Origin: Aplectana chamaeleonis
Taxonomy: Eukaryota > Nematoda > Chromadorea > Rhabditida > Cosmocercidae
Reading direction: 5' to 3'
Assembly: GCA_029168955.1 (NCBI GenBank)
Contig: JAPDOI010001517.1
Coordinates: forward strand, 1-64,000
DNA length: 64,000 nucleotides
Shown here in pieces: positions 1-11,269 of the stretch; positions within the stretch are counted from its first letter, which is position 1; each line of letters opens with the position of its first letter. Below the pieces are notes generated by a model that saw only the letters and a program-made list of their open reading frames with translations, was not told where the DNA came from and ran no database searches. Made by a program: the position numbers and the translations under genes.

Positions 1-894
1 TTTCTAAATATATCCGTACCATCATACAAAACCTTGCTGGCACAGAAATAATTGAAACATATACTGGAAATGCCAACGTTTCAAGAAAGCCGTTCATAGA
101 GATTACTGAAAAGTGAACTTTGTCTACACCTACATATAAAGCAATAAAAGTTGAAGCACATCTTCCACAGAAAAATGAAAGCATTCACAACTTTTCCAGT
201 GCGAACTTTCAAATATTCTAAATGCTACGTAGAAATCCAGAATTTCGCAGGCGGTTTTCGGTCACCTCGTGGACGCATTCGTTAGTTTCAAGATCTGGTT
301 AGCATATTGGGAAGAGCGAGGTTCATAAATTCTGGTTCAAAGGCAGTGGTTAGGATGAAAACGTTATAGAAAAAACTACAAAAATCAGCTTAGATCAAAA
401 ACAGTTGAAAACTATGAGGGTAGCGCGGTGAAAACGGGCAAGGATCAGAGTTTATGGGGCCCAAAGAAGCCAGTTCGTGCACATGTGCACAGCGGCGACC
501 AAAAAGATCGCAGTCTCATGCCAACCGGCCAAATTCATCGACATTCAGAAGAAGAAATAAAATGCAAATTAACCTAATAAAAGCAGTGAAGATAATGAAA
601 TAAAGCACTCCAGTCAATGTTTTTGACTAGATGTGCTCATAAATTCGAAGGCTCATTGATTGAAATTCAATTTCAAGCCAGCTTATGTTCTTTATATTAG
701 AGATCATCGATGCTGATGATGTGGAGTGGGCTCGTCCACCATGAAACGGCAAGAAAGTTCAGGCTTCAAGTTTGGCTCCGGAAACAGTGGGTTTTTTCGG
801 GAATTTTTCTTATAGATCCTCCTACTCGAGACCCAGAAAAGGGTTTAGAGAGAATAATACGACAAGCATATTTGATCGCGACCACTGCCTTTAA
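1..894. repeat. Repeat-derived DNA ending in a TTAA MITE arm
   Basis: No gene is supported. Bases from about 480 to 890 match, in reverse orientation, about 48250-48640, including shared stretches around the 'gatgctgatgatgtgg' region and the 'ttttctgggt' region. The right end at 881-890 is a GGCAGTGGTCGCGATC-type terminal repeat abutting a TTAA. The open frame starting near 710 only runs through this repeat and is not a gene. The left border of the repeat is not defined. Confidence 0.55.
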
Positions 895-1386
895 AGGCAG
901 TGTCTGGCTAGATAAAAATGTGTTTCAGTTTCCAACAGGAATGGGTAGTGGAGGGGCTCACTGTAACGTTGACGTCTAAAGAACGCATGAAAACGAGCCA
1001 GGAAGAGGCTCCAAAGAGCCCGAAGTTGCGACTTCCGGAGCGCAAGGCAAACCCCTAAAAGCACAACACACGCCCACCGACGTGGAACAAATGAATGCTC
1101 GAGATCGTGAAATGAGCGATGATTTCCGATTGATAGCCCTGTTCTTCCCTTCATTCTCAACTTCTCTCTTTACTCAGGTCAACTCGCATACATCGGTTGC
1201 AAATGACGGAAGTTACAAGCCTCGGACAACTAGTCCACCCATGTTTCCTAGCTCAATTCTCGAGGGACCATAACTCCGTTCCCAGAAGGTCTTGTAATGA
1301 TTTCAGAGACATCATTGAAGTCCGCATGGGGACGTTTTCAAGATAGGCGGAGAAACAGAAAATTATTTTCATCGTGAACACTGCCT
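895..1386. mobile_element. TTAA-flanked MITE (GGCAGTG family), copy 1
   Basis: The copy begins AGGCAGTGTCTGGCTAG and ends GTGAACACTGCCT, with TTAA on both sides (891-894 and 1387-1390). The two ends are inverted repeats. The interior resembles the copy at 4846-5362 in reverse orientation and the copy at 41311-41756 in the same orientation. It has no transposase and is non-autonomous. A TTAA target duplication is typical of piggyBac-type integration, but the terminal bases are not the usual CCC, so the superfamily is not settled. Confidence 0.75.
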
Positions 1387-1390
1387 TTAA

Positions 1391-4074
1391 GTTGATTTCA
1401 GAACATGTGGTATTGCAAACCAATGAAATATCAGATTATCGGGATATTGTCTGAAATTTCAGACAATAACAGACAAATATCAGACAAACACTAGAGCATA
1501 GGAGTGTGCATGGCACAGAAAATGACAATTACACAAACGTTCTCTGATTTTTCAGAGAAAAACGAAAAAGTTGGTAGATATCCTCGCCGAGGTGTGCCCT
1601 TTGCGCGAACACACAGAGCTGAAAAAGGGTTACACTGCTGTGATTCATGCATTCTTTTTAAAACGGTGCCACCTTTGGCGAAACTTATTGTGATAGGCAG
1701 TAAGGTTAACTTTCTCGTCATTCCTCGGAGTAGACGACACTCTTCAAAAAAGACAACAGGCAGGGCAAAAAATGAAGACTAAGGTTTATGCAGACCAGTA
1801 CCTTGCCAATGAAAAGAGCAATGGAGTGCCGTTACTCGGACTCAATCTGCAATTTCCTGAACGAACTTTTAGATCATCTGTACATCGAAAACGATCTCGC
1901 TGTAAAGCTGAGACGGTTTCATACCTCCACCATTCATCAGCTGTATGCACATCTTCACCTGCGCGGCCCCGTTCCTTGAAGCCATCCATGATTGGTGAAT
2001 TTCGTCTGATGACCAATCGCTAGAGTGGGCTCTGCGGGTGGCCGGGGACGTGAGGGGGAGATGTGCATACGGCCCCAGATAGCAGACCAATGTGTGGCAT
2101 CATTTCTATAGGTACACGTGGTAATCATGTCATCGCATAGCACGACGGGCTGTCCGGAATAAAAATTATGCTATTGTCCGTAGCGGAAGTAAACTTCCGG
2201 TGGACAGTTACAGACAAATCAGTTGTTGCTGTACGCAGCTCGAAGGCAACCGTGCTGGGATCATGGGCAGGGTCATGGGCGTTTGTCCAGCTGGACAACG
2301 GGGGGTAATGTGTAAAATTTCTAAAATTTCGAGTTCTTCTTTTTGAGGACCTAAAATTTTGGCTCAAAACTAATAAGACGGGGGTGTTTCAGTCGCGTCT
2401 CTCATTCTGTGTGAGGTCTTGGAACGAGGGGTTCGGACGCGGTTGTTCTCACATATTGTAATAACAACAGAAAGATCAAAGAGAACAAGAGTACAGCACT
2501 CCTGAACAGTAATTGTCAGGAAAGTATCCATACATAACATTATTAGACAAACTTTTACACCAGTTGAATTCATTAATCGGGACAATTACCGCTTTAGTTC
2601 TTGACTTTGAAAATTGGACAGCGTAATGTCCTCCATAAAATTTTTAGTTTTTCAAAATTCTGAAAAAAAAAAGATTCAGAATTTCCATGGAAATCCTTAC
2701 AAACTGGTACCTCCAATACCCTCCAATTATCTGGAAATTACGGAAAAGTCGTGCTCTAAAACCTGTTTTCTCGCTGTCCATCACCGTTGTCCAGAAACCG
2801 CGCCTTCTGGCCGAAATTGAGCATAACGTAGGTTTTTCTTTTTTAAGAAAGGTAGCCCTGAGTTCCCGAAGGTACTAATTCCATCCCTGAGCCTATCCTC
2901 TTTGAACTGCAGGTAGGATATCCCGGTAACTCCGCAAATTTGGATGTATTTAAAATTAGTATTCCAAATCACCAGCCATGAGCTTTCGAAAATTACCTCT
3001 GCTCCAAAGCCAAACCGAGCTTATGTGTCTGAGGAAGCTGCAAAACCACCGTCGGTGATTTCCCTCTCCCATTTTCGCTCCTTCGCATCCCTTCTGGTTC
3101 AACAATACTGGTTGGGGATCGAACTCTTCTGAGCCTGTGAAGCATTACACACCCAAATTTTCCAAAAGCTAACACCGCGATCCGCGGATGGTACCGCGTT
3201 CTTCTCCCCTCTTCCCGCGATCCGCGTCCGTTCCGCGACAGATACCCAATCGACCCATTCGTTGACATTCTCGTGCTCGCACCGTGATGTTACCGCGATC
3301 TTTACCAGGTTTACCGCTCTAGTACCGGTGGTGCACCCGTGATCCGGGCAATGGTACCGTGATCGTTTCCCCGGACCCGCGCTCATGCTGTGAAGATTTG
3401 TAAAGTTAGCTTAGAAATACGGCACGGGCGAATACCTTATAGCTTCCCCGTGTTGATCTGATAGGCAACAATCGTTCGCGGTGAAATGAGAGAGCATGGT
3501 TCATAGGACGCTGTACGATCAGGGGTGGAGGCTGGCAGAATCTTTGCGATCGTCCCGCAATAGCTTCGGCTTTGCCTCATCGCGGCAATTTCATTATGTG
3601 TCTCACGAATACATCAATGTACTGGAAGCGATCGTTCCGGGTGATAGCTCCAGGCTCGATTCCTTGCGGTTCCCTCGATGGAGCAACGTGGGAGCATGGA
3701 TTAACGAACGCGGTACGCTCTCGGTTTGAGATCTGGCAGAATCTCGCAATCGTCCCGCGATAGCCCCGTGCTCGTATCCCTCTCGGCACCTACCAGAAAC
3801 CCAGGGATTCTATCCGCAAACTATAGCGGGGATTTCTCTCAGAGTATCAGGGTTCCGTCCTCCCGGAGGTCTCGGATGCAAACCTTGTTGGAGGTTTTCT
3901 ATTCGTCAAAATGTAGACTTCTGCCGGTATCTGCTATTCGGATAGTGCTATTCAGTCAATGTTCTTACAGAATCTCCATCAAAATGCGTCGATTTTTGAT
4001 TGTGTATCTTATGGAGGCGATCTGTGTCACAATTTTAATTCTTTCTATAGCTGTGCCCTGACCAAAAGACCGAA
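1391..4074. other. No recognised gene; degenerate repeat DNA
   Basis: Short frames occur on both strands with no family resemblance. Around 3170-3380 there is an irregular run of variants of TACCGCGATC and CCGCGATCCG, which looks like a decayed short tandem repeat. Nothing else was recognised. Confidence 0.4.
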
Positions 4075-4265
4075 TATCGAAATAATGAGGCGATGAATAG
4101 ATTCGAATGACCCCTTTACGTTCGATTGTTGAATGGATTCGAATACCTCTTTTTTCAAGTGCGATTTTTGAATTTATATTCGAATGGCCCTTTTTCGAGG
4201 TCGGCATTTTGAATAGATTCGAATAAAATCGATTCGAATATATTCGAATGATTTTTCGAATAATT
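4075..4265. repeat. Degenerate tandem repeat rich in TTCGAA
   Basis: Imperfect units contain TTGAATAGATTCGAAT followed by a pyrimidine-rich CCTTTTTTC stretch. A related block in the same orientation lies at 6820-7090. This is a decayed minisatellite or part of the end of an old transposon. Confidence 0.6.
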
Positions 4266-4845
4266 TCGCTGGGCGACAGACTGAAAACAGGCCAGGTGTG
4301 AGCTGTCAGTGGATTCTATACTTCGAAGTATACTGCGTGCGCACGCGTTACGGTCTGGTGAGTGTCGCGCACGCGGAAAAAGCCGCCATCGTTTAGAAGA
4401 GTTATAAGCACCATATACGGTCATCGTTAGTGACATAAAATTAATGCAGCAAAGTAAATAATGCTTCCAGGACATGTCAGTTTACATAAAAGCTGAGATG
4501 TCGCGTCGCCGCCCTATCCGTCGTGCGCGACGCTCACCGACAGCGACTCCAGAACGCACGGGTGAGCAATGTCTGCCGCTCCCGTACCATACGCTCCGAT
4601 TCAACGTGAAACCTCGAAACCAAAATACTGCCCTGACTCCTGCCTTTTAAGATCAAAAGATCCACAGTTGCTGATCAAGGCCTATAAAATCTAGGTTCTG
4701 CCTAATGTTGGAGTTTGGTACCTGCGTTCTGGTTTAAATAAAAGGCTACGCCAAGTCTGATTCGGACACATTTGCTCCGTAGGAGAAAATAAAAGACTAG
4801 CGATGCATTTTTTGATTTCATGATGAACGGTTTAGTGGGACTTAA

Positions 4846-5362
4846 AGGGGCAGTGTTCACGATAAAAATCGTTGTTCTGTCTTTTCCGCCTATCTTGAAG
4901 ACTGTCCCGCTGTTGGATTCCGTAATGATGTTCCTGGAATCGTACAAGACCTCCTGGGAACAGAGTTGTGGTCCCCTCGCCAAAGCTGGAGCCATGAAAC
5001 ATGGTGGACGAGTTTTCCGAGGCTTCGAACTTCTGGTTCTTTTGCAGCCGATGCATGCGAGAGCCGACCTGAGTAAAGAGAGAAGTTCAGAATGACGGTG
5101 CGAAGAACGTGTCATAATAACTGGGGAATCATTGTCTCATCTCAATAATGATCTCGAGCATTCATTTGTTCACGTCGGTGGGCGCGTAAAGGTGCTTTGA
5201 GGTTTACCTTTTGCGCCTCGAAGTGGCAACCCTCGGCCTCTTTTTGGAGCTTTTCCTGGCTCGTTTTGTTGAGTTCTTTCGACGTCAACGTTACAGTTTG
5301 CCCCTCCACTCACCCATTCCTAGTGGAAACTGAAACAAATTTTTATATGTGAACACTGCCTT
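4846..5362. mobile_element. TTAA-flanked MITE (GGCAGTG family), copy 2
   Basis: The left end is AGGGGCAGTGTTCACGAT and the right end is GTGAACACTGCCTT, flanked by TTAA at 4842-4845 and 5363-5366. It is about 517 bp long. The interior matches copy 1 in the opposite orientation, sharing a segment that reads as overlapping short frames on both strands. No transposase is present. Confidence 0.78.
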
Positions 5363-5369
5363 TTAAACT

Positions 5370-6815
5370 ATCTGGAATTCTTCACCTTGGAGACGTTCTT
5401 AACACTAGTATTATGGGTTCAAACTCAGTTTCCTTTAGCCTCGCACTCGGATAATGAGCTGCATTTTTTTTTCTTCACAATCTGAGGGGATTGGAGGATC
5501 TGTGCGTTTGCAAAAAGCTACTGGCGCTTAGTTAATTTAGAAGGCAGGATGTTAAGGGCATTAGTATATCTCCCTGTCGCTGCAGCGACAGGTTTCGGGC
5601 CAACTATCAATCAACGTGTTTAGGACCAGCACCGACACCATGGCAGGGTCGGCCGTGAGAACAGTCAGCACGCGCTCGCTCGCCGCTGCGAAGCAGGTCG
5701 CTGAGAGGGGTGTTAGGCCCAGTATACTTCTGCGCGATGGGCGACGCGACATAGTGTTTGTTCATAGAAATCGACAGAAAGTTTACTGGTTCAAAATGCA
5801 CTGTCGCTGCCTCGCGCGTCGCGACTAGTATGAACTAGGCCTTAGGCCGGGATCATACTTCTGACGGACGATAGACTCGACGCAATGTTTACCATTAAAT
5901 ATCGACCGAAAATCGATATATGCCAGAGATGCACGGTCGCCGTCGCTGTTCGCGGGCGGCGATCCCGGCCTTATAGTTTTGAGTGGCGTAGCCACTGGTA
6001 TACTCCATGGCAGTGGAGACAGCCCGGCGCCGTGCGCAGCACAGCGACGTGATGTCGATGGGCCCCGGTTATTTTCCTGAGAAGTCTATACTTGTTGCCT
6101 CTCGTGTTTTTTCAACATTTCTAAGGAGGTAGCATCAATGAATGCATCAATTATGCCAGTAGTCACTTAATCAGCATTTTATACACCGCTTCTTACCTAT
6201 TTATAGGCATATTTCCAGGGTCGCACAGTTCTCTTGCTACATAATTTTTTCCCACTTGGGCACATTTTAAGACTTCATTGAATCTTTTTGACATTTATGA
6301 AACGAAAAATCATATCGGAGTACCATGTGAAATCAGAACCTTTTTCCTTAAATCTGGAATGAACATCTAATGCAGATATGTGCTTCATACACTTCGTTGG
6401 TATATTTTCTTTAATGAAAAAAGTGTCCCTCATGCAATTCACTCAGGAAAACATTATGAGGAATAAAATCGGTTTCCATTAATTGCCCGCAAATGCGACT
6501 ACATGCAGAAAATGCAGGTACGCAAAAGCGTCGTTGAAATTCACGCAGCGGTGACAACTCCGTCGCCGTGTCCGTCGCTGAAGCATCACCAATGCCCTAA
6601 AGTGAAATTATTGCGAAGGAACTTCACCGCTCGCCGCCAAACAGAAGCCGAAATGTTTCGAAATCGTGCCGCCACCCTACGATGAAGGCGGCAATTTTTG
6701 AATCGCGGCAAGCAGTCGCAGCGAGGCGCCTGGCGATTTCGAAATCCTTCGACGTGGTCTTACCTGCCAATGGAACACACAGTCATCTACCGTACACCAT
6801 AAATAGCGGCGACGG
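5370..6815. other. No recognised gene
   Basis: Frames near 5560-5830 and 6500-6680 are short, GC-rich and unconvincing. Irregular CGCTGCGAC/GTCGC-rich stretches (5570-5960 and 6490-6760) resemble those at 46420-46880 and 54940-55240, suggesting old dispersed repeats. Nothing else was identified. Confidence 0.35.
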
Positions 6816-6819
6816 GGGC

Positions 6820-7090
6820 AAATCTATTCGAAACCATTTCGAAATTATAACTATTCGAATGATTACTCTGAATAGTAGGCTTCTGATTATTGAACAGATT
6901 CGAATACTCCCTTTTTTAGGGGTCCGATTATTGAATAGATTCGAATACTTCCTTTCTTTTTTGAGGTCCGATATTTGGAATAGTATTCGAATAGTGCGAT
7001 TTTTAGAAATTCTGATATCGAATACGTATTCGAATGAATAGCAACTATTCGGAATATATATCGATTCGAATCTATTCGAACAATAACAAC
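6820..7090. repeat. Degenerate TTCGAA-rich tandem repeat
   Basis: Four to five imperfect ~60-bp units contain ATTGAATAGATTCGAATAC and a CTTTTTTGAGGTCCGAT segment. It is related to 4075-4265 in the same orientation. Confidence 0.65.
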
Positions 7091-7318
7091 TATACTTCTT
7101 TACTCAATACAGATGTTAAGTTGCTCTAAAGCAAAGAGCAGGTCAAAACCATACACTTCTCGAGGCTAATGATTCTGTATGGGGGAGTCCAGACATTATT
7201 ATTCTTCAAAGAATTACTGGAAAAAATACTCTTCTCTAAAAATTTTGACGGCAAAACTGTAAAAAATTTAAGAACCTGGGGGACGTATAGTTCAGTTTCG
7301 CAATCAGTAGCTCAGTCT

Positions 7319-7402
7319 CATTATCATCGTAGAAGCGAAGCGGTTGTTTCAAGAAAATTCAAATCAAAACAACCGCTCCGCTTCTACGATTGTGATAATG
7401 AG
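7319..7402. repeat. Short hairpin with AGCGGTTGTTT arms
   Basis: The left arm, beginning CATTATCATCGTAGAAGCG, and the right arm, ending CGCTTCTACGATTGTGATAATG, are near-perfect inverted repeats about 31 bp long around a ~20-nt loop. The AACCGCTCCGC motif recurs elsewhere in the window (10020, 33655, 36245-36318, 40718). Confidence 0.7.
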
Positions 7403-9098
7403 TGTTTGCGGACTGAACGCGATTGCGGAACTAGATCATAGACGTTTCGGACATTTTTCAACAATTCTGATCTCCACGTGGGGGGACGTAGCTTCGTCGA
7501 GGCCCTGTACAACGGTCTGCTTGACCCTGATCACGGGGTCCTGCACGATTCAGCATCACCCTTAGCACGACCACATATCTGAAAAAGCACGCCCATGCCG
7601 ATCACTTCTTTCTGCAGGGCTACTGTAACCATTCTTGAACAAAACATGATAACGAATGTAAACACACGCTCATAACAGTGCGGGTATAAAAGAGCGGAGG
7701 AGCGGTATGCATTCTATTCGACACAATGCACTGTTTTCTCGAGAAAGCCACCGGGAGTGGCTGAGGAGGTCGAAATTGTGCAAAACATGTTTCGTTGGCT
7801 ATTAAGATGTGCCTGGCAACCATGCTGACACCTTGGAAAAATTCTTAAAGTAGGGTTACGGTAGCCCTGCGGAAAAAATGATCGGCATGAGCGTGCTTGT
7901 CCACATTCGAGCTGCGGAACTACAGCAGCGATCATCTGCAGTTGCGGTCCGAATTTCACCTTCTATTTAAATATATAGTATACTCCCTCGGTGTGCAGTT
8001 CAGAATGAGCTTGTTGATCGAATACTGTAGTTACGCTTAATTCGGAATACCGAATAATCGAACTGCTCCCATTTTCTTTTCTTCATATCCAGATTGTATC
8101 CGAACCGCTATTCGTTCCTTGCGTTAATCTACATGCACATGTTCCCATAACTAATGCGAGAGCAGGAATCCTTCACAATCACAGTATTGAACCAACACTT
8201 ATCCGGACACTATTAAATATTCGGATAAAATTCTCGAAAAAACTGATAGTTGTTTCATTCTAGTAGAGTAGAAGCTCACTTTCTCATCAAGTATGAGAAC
8301 ATCTCCCCTCTGGAGTAGTGCTGAGAAACCCAGGCAGTTCAAACTCATTTTGATTATGCAGGGAAAATCCAAATTATCCTCCCTCATATAATTCTAAATA
8401 TTCGCGGTGGCGGATGTTCGACAGAAATAAGTGGTAGAGGCGCATGAAGAAGCTATTTCTTCTATTTGGCATTAAATAAGATGTATTATTGAAGAAAACT
8501 GGAGAAACGAAAAGCCTCAGATATGGCGGAAATAACATTCGGAACCGAAAAGTGATAATCATTTTCGGTAATTCTTAGCTTGTTTATAATTTTTCAAAAT
8601 GAAACATCCTCTCTCTGCCCAGTCTGGCGCTCTTAGCTTTCGGCCTAACCGCCCCGCACCCAGAACAAGTCATAATCGGCTTTTTTTGATCGAATCCGCA
8701 GCTCAAAATGCATGGCTGTTCAAAATCCTCATTACTGAGGCGCTCCTTTACAGCGGGGGACCCATACTGCCATGTGAGCTGTGGATTCCATCAATACGCC
8801 AAATATTCTACTCTTTCGGACAGCAGAACTATTCCGAATACAAAGAATAGGAGGTGCCTAGGAGCAGTTTGATGGCTAAAGGCGACGCGCGCGGCACTCC
8901 AGCGTCGACGAGAACGCAGCGGCTTGACGTCGCGACCGCCGCATGAAATGCTCCCAGGCTCCGTCTTCATTTGTGTTTTGGCTAGATAAGATTTCAACAT
9001 TGGAATTGTTCTATTACGTATACCCTATAAAGACATTGAAAGTGGAACGGTGTTACTTTTTCTATTTCTAGTGTCCATTGTACATGGTTTAGTCTATT
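7403..9098. other. No recognised gene
   Basis: Short frames only. The segment at 7900-7950 (GCTGCGGAAC through GCAGTTGCGGTCCG) resembles pieces of the repeats at 40390-40550 and 44530-44680. The frame near 8600-8850 has no recognisable family. Confidence 0.35.
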
Positions 9099-9925
9099 AC
9101 AATTTCTGGAAAGTTGGGCTCCGCAGAAAAGGTTAGTGATTTGGTATTGCTTTAAAATGGGGTGAATTAGTTTCTATTAGGATTTGGCTATCGAACAGAT
9201 TTTCTAAAATGTAGTGAAATAGTTGGAACTGATTTGGCTGTTGTTATATATGAAGATAACATAATCATTAAATGTAAGTGAAATTGTTGCAAACGGATTT
9301 GGCAGGAGCTCTATGAATTATCACAGTCAAATCATGTCAGAAGGTCTCTTCCATGGCGAGCGAATGAAGACAAAAAGAAAAATTAATAAACCTCAGTCAA
9401 CAATGCTGAACGAAACGTGGCCTTATGGGCTAGAAACGATAAGCCTCAAATGTTATTCTTGCCTTTCAGTGTAGCTCCCACTCTAGGTACTAGACCTTCC
9501 CTCTTTCCTCACTGATTAGATAAAAATCACGAAAACGAAATGTAACACAATTTATTAGCTACTGACGCTATGTCTTCGTGTCCTCAACGCTTTCACGATT
9601 CACATTGTATGGAAACGTTTTTGCTGCTAGACTTATTCTTGTTCTCACTTGGTTCAATATGCGCTCCAAGAAAAACCCTTCTGACGCGTGATTTGACTCA
9701 GATAAATCATAGAGCTCCTGCCAAATCCGTTTACAAATAATTTCACTATACATTTAATGATTATGTTATCTTCATATACCAACAACAGCCAAATCGATTC
9801 AACTATTTCACTACATTTAGAAAATCTGTTCGATAGCCAAATCTAATGAAACAATTTCACTACATTTTAGAGCAATGCCAAATCCTTTGACCTTTTCTCA
9901 GGAGCCCAACTTTCAGAAATTTCAC
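9099..9925. mobile_element. Foldback (long inverted repeat) element
   Basis: About 250 bp at the left (9099-9345) is the reverse complement of about 250 bp at the right (9675-9925), with ~330 bp between. Shared blocks include GAAAGTTGGGCTCC, GATTTGGCTATCGAACAG and GCCAAATCCGTTT. A fragment of the same end occurs at 48205-48256. No transposase is present. Confidence 0.8.
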
Positions 9926-10163
9926 AACTTTTTTTCAAGGGCTCTTCTAAAAACATCGTCAATCTCTAAAAAGTCAAGTTGTTGTTTTTTTCGAAAACAT
10001 AGTGGTAGAAATGAGGAGACAACCGCTCCGTTGCTAAGACTCAAAAGATAAATTGTTGCAACGCGGTTTCCTACAAATAGATGCAAGGCATATACTTTTT
10101 GGAATTTAAAAGTCGAAAAATGAAGAAATGAGCTTCCAAAATGACCCAATTGTACAGGTTCTA

Positions 10164-10373
10164 GGCACTATTCTAGACGGGGGCACGGCACCATTCAAGA
10201 CAGAAATGAAATGAACGGCCAATTGGTGAGGGGCTACCAGTCGAAGTATTTCCGCAGAGCTCTAATAAAAACAATGATTGATAGCGCAGTATCGTAGCCT
10301 CTCTTTTTATCAGAGTTTTTCATCATTTCTATGAGTAAATCTTGGGTGGCCCCACCACGTCTAGGATATACCT
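10164..10373. mobile_element. Solitary relative of the transposon trapped in satellite S3
   Basis: The left end GGCACTATTCTAGACGGGGG and the right end CCACGTCTAGGATATACC match the terminal repeats of the ~197-bp element inside satellite S3 (consensus GGGACTATCCTAGACGGGGG). The interior also aligns along its length: CAGAAATGAAATGAAC, CGAAGTATTTC, ACAATGATTGATAGC and the region before GTGGCC. It is a diverged single copy outside the array, showing that the satellite insert belongs to a dispersed TIR family. A clear target duplication is not visible here. Confidence 0.8.
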
Positions 10374-10470
10374 ATGGTCAGCCGCTCTAGCCAAACTTCA
10401 CCGGTTCATGCTGATGTGGCTCGTCTGCGCCGGCCCATGGCGTCTGTTTCGGAAAAGGAACGATAGTTAA

Positions 10471-10927
10471 AGCGCAGTGTTCATGATGAATATCGGACTC
10501 GAGTTCGACCCAAAAATGGGATTGTTTTGTCGTGAGGTAACTAATAGTGAAGAAACAGCGAAGAAAAACGTCCAGAATAAGTCAAAATAACGGCTTCTTT
10601 AATCTCAGGGCGTGGACGAGAATCATGGGCCCCCGCTGATTTTGTCAAGCGCGATAGCTACGCCATCGCGAAATCTGTGCGAATCGGTAATGCTAATTGC
10701 GGCAGAGTTGCTTGGCACCTACATCGAAACGCGTGCGGCGCTACAAGCTCGTCCGATCGGGGGCGGACCGGGACAGGTAGGCGCATCGGGAGAGCTTTTC
10801 AAAGCCGTTTGTATTCATTTCGGGTCAGTTTTCGTTGCCTTTCTAGACCCTATCCTCTTCACAGCACTAAGCAACTTAGAGTTTCACACCGAGACCTCGA
10901 GAACGAGATTTGTCGTGAACACCGCCT
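10471..10927. mobile_element. TTAA-flanked MITE, copy 3
   Basis: The left end is AGCGCAGTGTTCATGATGAA and the right end is GTGAACACCGCCT, flanked by TTAA at 10467-10470 and 10928-10931. It is about 457 bp. An apparent 139-aa frame starting near 10612 runs out through the right end of this element and is judged non-coding. Confidence 0.75.
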
Positions 10928-11269
10928 TTAAGTGCGTTATGAAGGGGGGTACTGTAATCTTAGGAATAATGCGTTATTCGGCTCTCGTAAACAAATTGGA
11001 TGATACAAAATTGACCAAGGGTAAAGTATAAAAGAAGTGAAGAGCGGTGTGTCTTGATTCACACACCGTCCTGCTCCAGAGGTCAGCAGTTGAGGATCTG
11101 CCTGGACTACAAAGCAGGAAAACATCACCACCTGTAGGGAAGATGAAGCGAATTCGGAGTCAGAACTTAGAAGATTTTTAGAGCTAACTCTCGAGTGAGA
11201 TTACGGTAGCCCTGTTCTGGCGGACTTAACTATCGTTCTTGTAGATTCGGATGCCTGGCTTGCATACGG

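Noticed and set aside
710..979. 89-codon plus-strand frame
   Set aside because: Spans the junction of two MITEs at TTAA; the same sequence recurs at 48190-48500 as a repeat.
10612..11031. 139-codon plus-strand frame
   Set aside because: Covers the right part of a TTAA MITE and its terminal repeat; no domain.
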